Notes under the pieces: model-generated
The model's input: only the letters and a program-made list of their open reading frames with translations
Databases searched by the model: none
What the model was told of the DNA's origin: nothing
In this document: positions 34,462 to 43,259 of the stretch, piece after piece
Position numbering within the stretch: the first letter of the stretch is position 1
Layout: each line of letters opens with the position of its first letter
Position numbers and translations under genes: made by a program
Origin: Dokdonella sp.
GTDB lineage: Bacteria; Pseudomonadota; Gammaproteobacteria; Xanthomonadales; Rhodanobacteraceae
Direction: 5' to 3'
Assembly (NCBI RefSeq): GCF_019634815.1
Contig: NZ_JAHCAP010000001.1
Location: forward strand, 62,001 to 126,000
Length of the DNA: 64,000 bases

Positions 34462-35874
34462 ATGAAATCCCTGATCAAGGGTTCGCGGCGGCTGCCGCTT
34501 GCGAGCCTGATTCTTGTTGCACTTGCCGGACCGACCACGACTTCCTCGGTGGCATCGGCGGCCACATCCGCGCTGGACACCAGCGGCGCCTGGCCCACGG
34601 CGCCCGGCGCGACCGTGCGCTTCTACACCAACTGTGATGACGATGGCCTGGGCAGCCTGCGTCAGGCGATCAGCGCCTCGGCCTCGGGCGATTCGGTGCG
34701 CGCCTCGCCGACACTCTCGTGCAGCACCATCACCTTGCAGACGCCGCTGATCTTCGGCCAGCAAGACCTCGATATCCGCGGCAATGGCAAGGGACGACCG
34801 ACGATCACCGCGGCTGCCACGGTCACCGATGGCCTGATCCGCCATCTGGGCGCCGGCCAGCTCAACCTGCAGTTCCTCTCGCTCGAGGGTGGCCGCAAGT
34901 ACAAGGACGACGGCCAGGCCAAGGGCGGCTGCGTCTACGGCGCGGGCAACGTCGGCCTCAACGTGACCAGCGTGTCCGGCTGCACGGCCAAGGGCGTGGG
35001 CTTTCAACAAGGCATCGGTGGCGGCGTGTTCTCGCAAGGCTTGACCTCGTTGCGGTTGAGTGAGGTCAGCGGCAATGTCGCCACCTCCAGCGGCGGTGCT
35101 TACGCCAGCGGTGGCGGCATGTACGCCGTGGGTGGCGTGACCCTCGACCGCAGTGTCATCGCGGGCAACGCAACCGACACGACCGGCAACAGTTGGGGCG
35201 GCGGCTTCACCACCCCTGGTGGCGCGCAGATCGTCAATTCGGCGCTCATCAACAACAGCGCGAGGGTGTCCGGTGGGGCGCACATCCACCCGCCATCCGC
35301 CACCCCGATCTCGATCATCAACACGACCATTTCAGGCAATAGCGCCACGCGCGTGGGCGGCCTCACCTGCGTCGGCACGACCACCATCCTCAGCAGCACG
35401 ATCAGCAACAATACCTCGCAAGACGGCAGCTCGGGCGGGCGCATCATCGGCGGCGGTCTCGATCTGGGCGCGGGCAACCATGTCATCGCCTCGACCATCA
35501 TCACCGGCAACTACGCCGGCGGCGAGGGATTTGCCACCAGCATCAACCTCAGTTCATCCACGGGCGCGACCCTGGCCGGCGACCACGACCACATCTCCGG
35601 CTCCACGCTGGCCTTGCCCAACGGCACGATCACCACCGCCAGCCAACTGCTGCCGCTCGCGCTCAATGGCTCGAGCCGACCGACCCACGCCCTGAGTCCG
35701 ACCGACCTGGATGTGGACGCCGGCGTCGCGCCGGTCGGGCAGACCTATGACCAGCGCGGCTTTCCGTTCCTGCGCTCGGTAGGACCCGGTACCGACATCG
35801 GCGCCTACGAATACGATCCGGACTACATCTTCCGCGACGGCTTCGATACCGCGTTCGGCGGCCCGCCGGGCTGA
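34462..35874 (+). CDS. secreted beta-helix protein, paralogue-like neighbour
   Basis: A 470-residue exported protein. The signal peptide (LPLASLILVALAG and following) ends near residue 35. A leading TNCDDDGLGSLRQAI segment is the start motif of CSLREA/choice-of-anchor beta-helix proteins, then SCSTITLQTPLIF and many Gly/Asn/Ser repeats (SGGAYASGGGMYAVGG, INTTISGNSATRVGG, SSTISNNTS). The end is DIGAYEYDPDYIFRDGFD plus eight residues. The ATG at 34462 has GGAGA at good spacing. The same head and tail motifs, with the middle lost, are found in the remnant at 54 kb. A perfect hairpin follows the stop. Confidence 0.8.
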   Translation: MKSLIKGSRRLPLASLILVALAGPTTTSSVASAATSALDTSGAWPTAPGATVRFYTNCDDDGLGSLRQAISASASGDSVRASPTLSCSTITLQTPLIFGQQDLDIRGNGKGRPTITAAATVTDGLIRHLGAGQLNLQFLSLEGGRKYKDDGQAKGGCVYGAGNVGLNVTSVSGCTAKGVGFQQGIGGGVFSQGLTSLRLSEVSGNVATSSGGAYASGGGMYAVGGVTLDRSVIAGNATDTTGNSWGGGFTTPGGAQIVNSALINNSARVSGGAHIHPPSATPISIINTTISGNSATRVGGLTCVGTTTILSSTISNNTSQDGSSGGRIIGGGLDLGAGNHVIASTIITGNYAGGEGFATSINLSSSTGATLAGDHDHISGSTLALPNGTITTASQLLPLALNGSSRPTHALSPTDLDVDAGVAPVGQTYDQRGFPFLRSVGPGTDIGAYEYDPDYIFRDGFDTAFGGPPG

Positions 35875-35876
35875 TG

Positions 35877-35915
35877 GCGCGCCCACGGATCGCCCAATGC
35901 GATCCGTGGGCGTGT
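35877..35915 (+). terminator. terminator-like hairpin after the beta-helix block
   Basis: CGCCCACGGATCGC (35880-35893) and GCGATCCGTGGGCG (35899-35912) form a perfect 14-bp stem with a 5-base loop, begun five bases after the stop. The T tract is poor, so termination may be weak or Rho-assisted. Confidence 0.55.
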
Positions 35916-35982
35916 TCCGATGGCGGCCCTGCGCGCGTGAAGCGCTACCATGGCGCCAACGCAGTCTACAGTCTCGAAATTC

Positions 35983-36720
35983 ATGCCCCAACGTGCCGGT
36001 GACGCAAGCGTATTGATCGTGCAGACCGGCAGCACCCTGCCAATGGTGCGCGCACGGCACGGCGATTTTCCCGACTGGTTCCGGCGCGGTCTGGGTCTGC
36101 CTCGCGATGAGGTCGAGGTGATCGATGTCACGGCAGGAGCCGCGCTGCCGGAGCCTGGCCAACATGCGGGCGTGATCGTCACCGGCTCGCCGGCGATGGT
36201 CACCGAGCGACTGGACTGGAGCGAGCACGCCGCGCAGTGGTTGCGCGCATCGATCGGTGCCGGCAGCGCCGTACTCGGCGTCTGCTATGGCCATCAGTTG
36301 CTCGCCCATGCGCTCGGCGGTCGCGTCGACTACCACCCCGATGGCCGCGAACTGGGCACGGTGTCCATCGAGCGCCTGGGCGAGAGCGTCGACGATCCGC
36401 TGCTCGGCGATGCACCGGCTTGCTTTCCCGCGCATGCCTCGCATCAGCAGAGCGTGCTCGAACCGCCGCCCGGCGCGGTGGTGCTGGCGCGTTCGGCGCA
36501 TGATCCCTTCCACGCGATCCGCTTTGCGCCGCGCGCCTGGGGCCTGCAGTTCCATCCCGAATTCAGCGTCGAGATCATGCGCGGCTACGTCGAGGCGCGG
36601 CGGCCCGCACGCAACGGCAACTGCCCGCAGCCTTGCTGCGCGGCACGCGACTGCGCGCCGACGCCCTTCGCCCGCGGACTCCTGCGCCGCTTTCGCAGGC
36701 TCGCAACGGGTGTTGCATGA
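35983..36720 (+). CDS. class I glutamine amidotransferase-like protein
   Basis: A 245-residue stand-alone GATase1 domain of the GMP-synthase-like group. The nucleophile elbow GVCYGHQLLAHALGG places the catalytic Cys near residue 100, and the C-terminal WGLQFHPEFSVEIM supplies the His and Glu. Stretches VIVTGSPAMVTE and FPAHASHQQSV fit the group. Substrates of such proteins are usually unknown; many act in glutamine or gamma-glutamyl metabolism. The start is uncertain: ATG 35950 or 35983. A TACCAT box at 35946-35951 would be a -10 for the second, so I chose 35983. The tail after about residue 205 is Cys/Arg-rich and not family-like. Confidence 0.82.
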   Translation: MPQRAGDASVLIVQTGSTLPMVRARHGDFPDWFRRGLGLPRDEVEVIDVTAGAALPEPGQHAGVIVTGSPAMVTERLDWSEHAAQWLRASIGAGSAVLGVCYGHQLLAHALGGRVDYHPDGRELGTVSIERLGESVDDPLLGDAPACFPAHASHQQSVLEPPPGAVVLARSAHDPFHAIRFAPRAWGLQFHPEFSVEIMRGYVEARRPARNGNCPQPCCAARDCAPTPFARGLLRRFRRLATGVA

Positions 36721-36814
36721 GAGCCCGCGGAATCGCCATGACTTTCGTTGCTTGACGCAAACAGGCCATGCGCCGAGTCTTGCGCGACTTCACATCCGCT
36801 TGGGGAAGCCTGTC

Positions 36815-38176
36815 ATGAAGACCCTGCTCTGCCTGTTCGCCTTGATCCTCACGACCCTGGTCGTGGTCATGCCGGCACAAGCCGAGCCGACGACTCCCGG
36901 CGCCCGTGAGTTTCCCCCGGGCCTGCAGATCCCGCCCGCGGCGCAGCCCACGCCCGATTTCGATGTCGATCGCGCGACTCAGGCCTATCTCGATCTGCTC
37001 ACGCCCGAGCAGCGCGCGCTTTCCGATGCCTACTTCGAAGGCGGCTACTGGCTGCAGCTGTGGGGTTTCCTTTACGGCCTCGTGGTCTGCGCGATCTTCC
37101 TGTTGACCGGCCTGTCGCGCTGGATGCGCGACCGCGCCGAGCGCATCACGCACAGGCCTTGGCTGCAGACGGTGATCTATGCCTTCCTGTGGATCCTGCT
37201 CGGCTTCGTGCTGGCGTTGCCGCTTTCGATCTACAGCGACTTCTTCCGCGAGCATCAGTACGGCCTGGCCACGCAGACCTTCGGCGGCTGGTTCGGTGAC
37301 CAACTCAAGGGCCTGGCGATCTCGCTGGTGATCGCCCCGCTGCTGATCGCGCTGCTGTATCGCGCGGTGCGCCGCGCGGGCGCGCGCTGGTGGATCTGGG
37401 CCAGCGGCGGTGCCTTCGTGTTCATCATGCTCATGGCGATGCTCTCGCCGGTCTACCTGTCGCCGATCTTCAACGACTACAAGCCACTGCGCGAAGGCCC
37501 GGTGCGCAGCGCCGTGCTCTCGCTCGCGCGCGCCAACCAGATCCCCACCGACAACGTGGTCGAATTCGATGCCTCGCGCCAGACCACGCGCATCAGCGCC
37601 AATGTCTCGGGATTTGCCGGCACCACGCGCGTATCGCTCAACGACAACCTGCTCGACAAGACCTCGCTGCCCGAGATCAAGGCGGTGATGGGCCACGAGA
37701 TGGGGCACTACGTGCTCAACCATTCGCTGCGGTTGATGATCTACATCAGCCTGGTCCTGACGCTGGGCTTCTTCTTCGTGCACGTGGTGTTCGACCGGCT
37801 GCTCGCGCGCTGGGGTCGGCGGCTGGGTCTGCGCGATCGCGGTGATACCGCGGCCTTGCCGCTGGCAGTCGCGGTGTTGTCGACGTTCTTCCTGCTGATG
37901 ACGCCGGTCACCAACTCGATCACGCGCCAGGCCGAGGCCGAAGCCGACATGTTCGGACTGGACGCCGCACGCGAGCCGCATGGCTTTGCAATGGCGGCGA
38001 TGCGGTTGTCGACCTATCGCAAGATCCACCCCGGGCCGCTCGAGGAAATCGTCTTCTACGACCATCCCAGCGGCTACGCACGCGTGCATGGCTCGATGAT
38101 CTGGCTCAAGGAGAATCTCGAGCTGGTTCGGCGCACCGAGGCCGAGCGCGCGGCACGGGGCACCGCACCGCAGTGA
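36815..38176 (+). CDS. M48 family metallopeptidase (Ste24/CAAX-protease-like)
   Basis: A 453-residue membrane zinc protease. A signal peptide (about residues 1-24) precedes a Pro-rich stretch, then several transmembrane helices (about 80-100, 115-140, 165-190, 195-220). The active site HEMGH is near residues 293-297, followed by helices at about 310-330 and 350-370 and the third zinc ligand in EAEADMFGLD near residue 372. The layout is the eukaryotic Ste24-like (M48A) type rather than HtpX. Bacterial members probably degrade damaged membrane proteins. The ATG at 36815 has GGGGA upstream. It is convergent with the second kinase gene. Confidence 0.9.
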   Translation: MKTLLCLFALILTTLVVVMPAQAEPTTPGAREFPPGLQIPPAAQPTPDFDVDRATQAYLDLLTPEQRALSDAYFEGGYWLQLWGFLYGLVVCAIFLLTGLSRWMRDRAERITHRPWLQTVIYAFLWILLGFVLALPLSIYSDFFREHQYGLATQTFGGWFGDQLKGLAISLVIAPLLIALLYRAVRRAGARWWIWASGGAFVFIMLMAMLSPVYLSPIFNDYKPLREGPVRSAVLSLARANQIPTDNVVEFDASRQTTRISANVSGFAGTTRVSLNDNLLDKTSLPEIKAVMGHEMGHYVLNHSLRLMIYISLVLTLGFFFVHVVFDRLLARWGRRLGLRDRGDTAALPLAVAVLSTFFLLMTPVTNSITRQAEAEADMFGLDAAREPHGFAMAAMRLSTYRKIHPGPLEEIVFYDHPSGYARVHGSMIWLKENLELVRRTEAERAARGTAPQ

Positions 38177-38244
38177 GGCCAATCCACGCAACGCGGTCCG
38201 GTTGATTTTCCTGATGGGAAGAATGGCCCCGACGCCGATTCCCT

Positions 38245-40650
38245 TCAGCGGGTCTTGCGCTTCTTCCACATGGCCAGCCGCTCGGGATGCGGCCACGCGG
38301 TGTACAGCTCCACCGCGGAATCGACCACGTCCTGCGCGCGCGGGTGTCCGGGGCCAAAACCCTCGGCTTGCGCGAAGATGTCCCAGGCGTGGTCGAGTTG
38401 CGCCTGCGCCTCGGGATAGCGGTGCAGGCGAATCAGGATGGTGGCGTATTCGCGCGACATGATCGCGCGCATCGGATTGTCGCCGAAGGCGGCATCGGCA
38501 TTGCGCGCCGCATCGCGCGCATGCCGTTCGGCACCCGCCAGATCACCGGCATCGCGCAACAACAACGAAAGATTCGACTCGGCAATCACCGTGGCCGGGC
38601 TGACTTCGCCATAAAGCCGGATCGCAAGGGCGAGCGCGCGTTCGTAGTAGGGCCGCGCCTCTTCATTGTGCCCTTGCTGACGGATGAAACTGCCCAGATT
38701 GCTCACCAGGCGCAGGGTGAGTGGATGATCCTTGCCGAATACACGCTCATAGATCGGCAATTCCGGCTCGAGCAAGGCCTGCGCATCGGCGAAGCGTTTC
38801 TGTTCCGCGTAAACGACGGCGAGGCTGTTGATTGCGCTCAAGGTGCGCGAATGTTCAGCGCCGAAACGAGCCTTGCAGTGCGCGACCAACTCCAGCGCCA
38901 GAGGCTGCGCGACGTCCAGATGCGCGGTCTCCGACTCCAGCGTGACCAGACCATTCATCGTGTCGAGGGTCTCGTCGCTGTCGACACCTGCCACTCTTCG
39001 CTGCAGCGCGAGCACGCGCTGGTAACGCTCGCGCGCTTGCTCGGTGGCGCCGGTGTTGTATTCGACGCCGGCCAGCACCGACTCGACGACCAGCCGGTCA
39101 CGATCGTCGGCGGGCAGGCTCGCGACGAGGCCGAGCGCCTGCTCGGCCTGCACCAGCGCCTCCTTGGCATGTCCCTGGTTGTCCAGATTGAGCGCCGAAC
39201 TCGCGAGCAGCCGCGCCCGCGCGCTGGCGCCCATCCCGGCAGCCGCGGCAGCGGCGATCGCCGTGGCGTAGTGTTCGCTTGCGATCGCGCCCTCACCGAT
39301 CGCCGCATAGCTGCCGGCGATCGTGCGTTCGATATCGGCGCGCACGGCCGGTTGGCCGACCAGTTCCTTGTCGGCGCGTTGCGCGGCCGAATCGAGCAGC
39401 AGCCGCATGAGGCTGCGATCCATGCCCTTGGCCCGATTGGGATCGATGCCTGCGAGCATGCCGCGCACGAACTCGGACACCTGGGCGGCCTTGTTTGCCT
39501 CCACCTGGGCCAGGCGCGCGGATTCCCGCGCGGCATTGCGTCCCTGCAATGCCAGCACGATGCCGGCAACCAGGGCCACCGCAATCATGGCGGCCGCGAC
39601 CAGACCCAGGCGATGCCGCAAGACGAAGGTGCGGGCGAGATACCAGCGCGTGGGTGCGATCGCAATCAGCGGTCGATTCGCACGATAGCGCTCGAGGTCT
39701 TCGGCCAGCGCCGAAGCCGAGGGATAACGGTCCTCGCGTTCGGTGGCCAGCGCCTTGCGCAGGATCGCACGCAGCGAAGCAGGCAAGTTGCGCGCAGCGG
39801 CCAGCAAGGAATCCGTCGGCGCCGGTGGCCCGCCTGCCGCGTCTTCCACGGCCGCGAGCAAGGTCGCGTGCAGGCCCTTGCGCGAAGCATGCGGCGCCGA
39901 GGCGAGGCTGGCCGCGTCGCAACCGGTGAGCAATTCGCACAGCATCACGCCCAGGGCGTAGACATCGCTGCGGGTATCCAGATCGCGTCCGCCGCGCGCC
40001 GACTGCTCGGGGCTCATGTAGGCCAGCGTCCCGGCCTGCTCGTCCACGCGCACGCTCACCTCGACCACACCATCGGCGGATGCACCGCCCCCGATGGCGA
40101 TGCCGAAGTCGATGATGATCGGCAGCGGCACGCCATCGACTTCGCGTACCAGCACATTCGCCGGCTTGAGGTCGCGATGGATGATGCCCTTCTGGTGCGC
40201 GTGCTGGACACCGTGGCAAATGCGTTTGAACAGCGCGATGCGCTGGCTGCGGTCCAGGGCGTGTTCACGGCAGAATTGCGCCAGCGGTTCTCCCTCGACC
40301 CATTCCATGGCCAGGTAGGGATGCCCGTCTTCGGTCGTACCCGCATCGAATACCTGCGCGATCGACGGGTGCTGCATTTGCGCCAACGCCTGGCGCTCGA
40401 CATCGAAATAGGCGCGCGCGAGCGGGCTGGCCACCTGCTCGCGGATCAGCTTGAGCGCGACCTTGCGCCGCACCGGGCGCAGCTGCTCGGCCAGATAGAC
40501 CCGACCCATGCCGCCCTCGCCGAGCAAGGCGCGGATCTCGTAGACGCCCAATTGCGTACCCGGAGCCAGTTCGGCCGACGGGCCGGCGGCACAGGCGCTG
40601 CGCGGCAGCAGCTCGGTGGCATCATCGGTCATCGGTGGCTGCGATGGCAT
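38245..40650 (-). CDS. membrane Ser/Thr protein kinase with TPR region
   Basis: An 801-residue kinase of the same architecture as the one at 29.7 kb. The kinase domain spans about residues 35-310: LLGEGGMGRVYLAEQ, the Lys in KVALKLIREQ, HRDLKPANVLV (His158, Asp160), IIDFGIAI and YMSPEQSARGG. A transmembrane helix (about 348-368) is followed by tetratricopeptide repeats, well conserved around LNLDNQGHAKEALVQAEQAL and SNLGSFIRQQGHNEEARPYYERAL, outside the membrane. All catalytic residues are present. The ATG at 40650 has GGGAG upstream. It is divergent from a gene for an FHA-GGDEF protein, across a 135-base gap, which suggests a functional link. Confidence 0.92.
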   Translation of the reverse strand: MPSQPPMTDDATELLPRSACAAGPSAELAPGTQLGVYEIRALLGEGGMGRVYLAEQLRPVRRKVALKLIREQVASPLARAYFDVERQALAQMQHPSIAQVFDAGTTEDGHPYLAMEWVEGEPLAQFCREHALDRSQRIALFKRICHGVQHAHQKGIIHRDLKPANVLVREVDGVPLPIIIDFGIAIGGGASADGVVEVSVRVDEQAGTLAYMSPEQSARGGRDLDTRSDVYALGVMLCELLTGCDAASLASAPHASRKGLHATLLAAVEDAAGGPPAPTDSLLAAARNLPASLRAILRKALATEREDRYPSASALAEDLERYRANRPLIAIAPTRWYLARTFVLRHRLGLVAAAMIAVALVAGIVLALQGRNAARESARLAQVEANKAAQVSEFVRGMLAGIDPNRAKGMDRSLMRLLLDSAAQRADKELVGQPAVRADIERTIAGSYAAIGEGAIASEHYATAIAAAAAAGMGASARARLLASSALNLDNQGHAKEALVQAEQALGLVASLPADDRDRLVVESVLAGVEYNTGATEQARERYQRVLALQRRVAGVDSDETLDTMNGLVTLESETAHLDVAQPLALELVAHCKARFGAEHSRTLSAINSLAVVYAEQKRFADAQALLEPELPIYERVFGKDHPLTLRLVSNLGSFIRQQGHNEEARPYYERALALAIRLYGEVSPATVIAESNLSLLLRDAGDLAGAERHARDAARNADAAFGDNPMRAIMSREYATILIRLHRYPEAQAQLDHAWDIFAQAEGFGPGHPRAQDVVDSAVELYTAWPHPERLAMWKKRKTR

Positions 40651-40785
40651 TGCACGAGACTCCCGGAAACGCGCCCCGCTGGACGCGCGCGGGCACAGGG
40701 GGAGAGTGTAAGGCGCTGCGGCGATGCGCGCGCGAACCCTCGCAGCTGGCTACACTGATGGCAAACCCTGGCCGGGCTTGCCTGC

Positions 40786-41691
40786 ATGCGCACAATCGGG
40801 CGCGACTCCACCACTCCCACCACGCAGCCGCGCACCCTTCGCCCAGCGCACGGTGCGGGCGATGCGAACGGTGCGGACGCCTGCCTGGTGGTCCTGCAGG
40901 GACCCTCGCTGGGCCAGCGCATCGATCTTGGTGACGGCGAGCTCACGCTTGGACGCGGCGATGATGCGAGTTTTCGCATCGACGAACGCAGCGTATCGCG
41001 CCTGCATGCCCGCATCTGGCGCCAAGACGGCAGTTGGCGGCTGCGCGACCTGGGTTCGACCAATCGCAGCCTGCTCAACGATGTTCCGGTCGAGGAAGCC
41101 GAGCTCAGCGACGGCGACTACATCACCATCGGCAGCTGCGTGCTCAAGTTCATGGCGCGCACCTCGGTCGAAGCGCGCTACCACGACGAGATCTACCAGC
41201 TGGCCACGCGCGATCCACTCACCGGCCTGAGCAATCGCCGCCACTTCCTCGACCTGATCGAGCGCGAACTGCAGCGCGCGAACCGCCACGATCGCGCCTT
41301 GTGCCTGCTGATCATCGATCTCGACCACTTCAAGGCGATCAACGATCGGCATGGCCACATCGCCGGCGATCAGGTGCTGGAAAGGCTTGGCAGCGCGCTG
41401 CAATCCTTGGCGCGCGACGAGGCAATCGCAGCGCGCATCGGCGGCGAGGAATTCGCGATCGCCCTGCCCGAGCACGATCTGGTTGCCGGCGCCGCGGTGG
41501 CCGAGCAGGTACGCGGCACGATCGCCGCACTCGAATTCACGCTGCCCGATGGGCCGACCACGATCACGGTCAGCGTGGGCGCGGCCACATGGCGCCCCGG
41601 CATGCAGCGCGTCGGCGACCTGATGGGTGCCGCCGACGAGGCGCTCTACCGCGCCAAGCAGCTCGGGCGCAACCGCGTCGAGCTGGGATGA
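40786..41691 (+). CDS. FHA-GGDEF diguanylate cyclase
   Basis: A 301-residue soluble protein with an N-terminal forkhead-associated (FHA) domain (about residues 50-110: LTLGRGDDASFRID, SVSRLHARIW, DLGSTNRSLLN) and a C-terminal GGDEF domain (about 140-298). The active site is GGEEF (219-223), with DPLTGLSNRRHF at the domain start, so cyclic-di-GMP synthesis is expected. At the inhibitory I-site the expected RxxD reads RDEA, so product inhibition may be lacking. FHA domains bind phosphothreonine peptides, and the neighbouring gene is a Ser/Thr kinase. A TACACT box at about 40747 is a possible -10. No clear Shine-Dalgarno is seen. Confidence 0.92.
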   Translation: MRTIGRDSTTPTTQPRTLRPAHGAGDANGADACLVVLQGPSLGQRIDLGDGELTLGRGDDASFRIDERSVSRLHARIWRQDGSWRLRDLGSTNRSLLNDVPVEEAELSDGDYITIGSCVLKFMARTSVEARYHDEIYQLATRDPLTGLSNRRHFLDLIERELQRANRHDRALCLLIIDLDHFKAINDRHGHIAGDQVLERLGSALQSLARDEAIAARIGGEEFAIALPEHDLVAGAAVAEQVRGTIAALEFTLPDGPTTITVSVGAATWRPGMQRVGDLMGAADEALYRAKQLGRNRVELG

Positions 41692-41716
41692 ATTGGGTCA
41701 TGAAATCGCACGAAGT

Positions 41717-41784
41717 GGGGTCAGGCGCAATTTCCGATCACCATCGCCGGCTTGATCCCTCATGCCGGAAAAATGCCTGACCCC
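41717..41784. repeat. GGGGTCAGGC inverted-repeat element
   Basis: GGGGTCAGGC (41717-41726) and GCCTGACCCC (41775-41784) are perfect 10-base inverted repeats with an inner CCGGC/GCCGG hairpin. Palindromic units built around a GGGGTCAG...CTGACCCC core are dispersed in many proteobacterial genomes. It lies between the convergent GGDEF and amidohydrolase genes, and may also serve as a weak terminator. Confidence 0.6.
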
Positions 41785-41798
41785 GATTCAAGCGTCCC

Positions 41799-43091
41799 TC
41801 ACTTCACCACTTCGCCGCCCTTGAGCACGAAGCGCACATGCTCGAGTCTCGAGATGTCGGTGAGCGGATCGCCATCGACGGCGATCAGGTCGGCATAGCG
41901 CCCCGGCTGCAGCGAACCGACCTTGTCGCTCCAGCCGAGCAGCTCGGCGGCCTGGGTCGTGGCGGCCTGGATCGCCTGCATCGGGGTCATGCCCCACTCC
42001 ACCATCTTGGCGAACTGCTTGGCGTTCCAGCCATGCGGATACACGCCCGCGTCGGTGCCGAAAGCCATCTTCTCGCCCGCGCGCACCGCGCGGCGGAAGC
42101 TCTCGCGCTGGGTGCGCCCGACGAGCTTTTCCTTGTCGATCTGGTTCTGCGGCACGCCGAGCTTGGCGTATTCGGAAAGAATGTAGTCATCGTTGTAGAC
42201 GTCGAAGTCGAGCCAGGTGCCGCGCTGCCTGGCGAGCTTGAGCCCCTCGTCATCGATGAAGCTGCAATGTTCGACCGAATCGACACCGGCCTTGATCGCC
42301 ATCTTGATCGCCTCCGCGCCATGCGCATGCGCGGCGACCTTGCGGCCCCAGCGATGCGCCTCGTCGACCAGCGCATTCATTTCATCCTGCGTGTACTGCG
42401 CCGCGCCGACCGATTCCTCGTTGCTGAGCACGCCCGCGCCGGCCATGAACTTGATCACGTCGGCGCCGCGCTTGACGTTTTCGCGCACGCGCTGGCGGAT
42501 CGCATCGACGCCATCAACCACGCCATTGGCACCGTGGAACTCGATGTTGGGTGCGAAACCCGTGCCGCCATCGGCATGGCCACCGGTCGCGCCGAGCGCA
42601 ATCCCCGCGGCAAGGATGCGCGGTCCGGGAATCTGGCCGCGGTCGATCGCATTGCGCAGGGCGATGTCGATGTACTGGTTCGAGCCCAGATTGCGCACCG
42701 TGGTGAAGCCCGCTTCGAGCGTGCGCCGCGCCGAGCTGGGCGCAAGCACCGCGGTGTCGATCGGGCCGAGCGTGAGGATGTCCTTGTAATAGTTGCCGCT
42801 GCCGAAGGTGGGATCGAAGTCCAGGTGCACGTGCACGTCGATCAGGCCTGGCAACAGGGTCGCATCACCGAGGTCGATCCGCTCGTCGTAGCCGGCGGGA
42901 ATGGCCCCGCCACTGCGCACCTCGATGATGCGATCGCCCTGGATCAGCACCAGCGGATGCTCGATGACCTTGCCCTGCTCGGGCGCAATCAGGCGCGCGG
43001 CGGTCACCGCGAGCTGACGCGGCGCGGGCGCTTCGACGGCGCCCGCGGTGGTGGCAAGGGCAAGTCCAAGGACACAGAGCAGTCGGCGCAT
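41799..43091 (-). CDS. secreted amidohydrolase (imidazolonepropionase-like)
   Basis: A 430-residue metal-dependent hydrolase with a signal peptide of about 18 residues (LLCVLGLALATTAGA). The TIM-barrel metal site shows DVHVHLDF after LLPGLI, then HAHGAEAIKMAI, VEHCSFIDD and GTDAGVYPHGWN, the usual HxH, His, His and Asp ligands. The end, PGRYADLIAVDGDPLTDI, is typical of the family. Secreted members include Xaa-Pro dipeptidases and organophosphate-degrading enzymes; the substrate is not inferable. The ATG at 43091 gives the signal peptide; further upstream frame is antisense to aceF. Divergent from aceF across 168 bases in which I see no strong element. Confidence 0.9.
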   Translation of the reverse strand: MRRLLCVLGLALATTAGAVEAPAPRQLAVTAARLIAPEQGKVIEHPLVLIQGDRIIEVRSGGAIPAGYDERIDLGDATLLPGLIDVHVHLDFDPTFGSGNYYKDILTLGPIDTAVLAPSSARRTLEAGFTTVRNLGSNQYIDIALRNAIDRGQIPGPRILAAGIALGATGGHADGGTGFAPNIEFHGANGVVDGVDAIRQRVRENVKRGADVIKFMAGAGVLSNEESVGAAQYTQDEMNALVDEAHRWGRKVAAHAHGAEAIKMAIKAGVDSVEHCSFIDDEGLKLARQRGTWLDFDVYNDDYILSEYAKLGVPQNQIDKEKLVGRTQRESFRRAVRAGEKMAFGTDAGVYPHGWNAKQFAKMVEWGMTPMQAIQAATTQAAELLGWSDKVGSLQPGRYADLIAVDGDPLTDISRLEHVRFVLKGGEVVK

Positions 43092-43259
43092 GGCGGCGTC
43101 CACGAGGTGGGGGAATTTCACGTTAGCAGGAGGCGAGCGCGCCGTCGCGGGCGATTGGTCACGGGGTGGTCGCTGGCCCACGATTGGCTTCGCGCCACCC
43201 CGACGTGACAAAATCACCCGCTCGACCCGCCCGTCGCCCATTGCATCCGGAGTCGCCTG

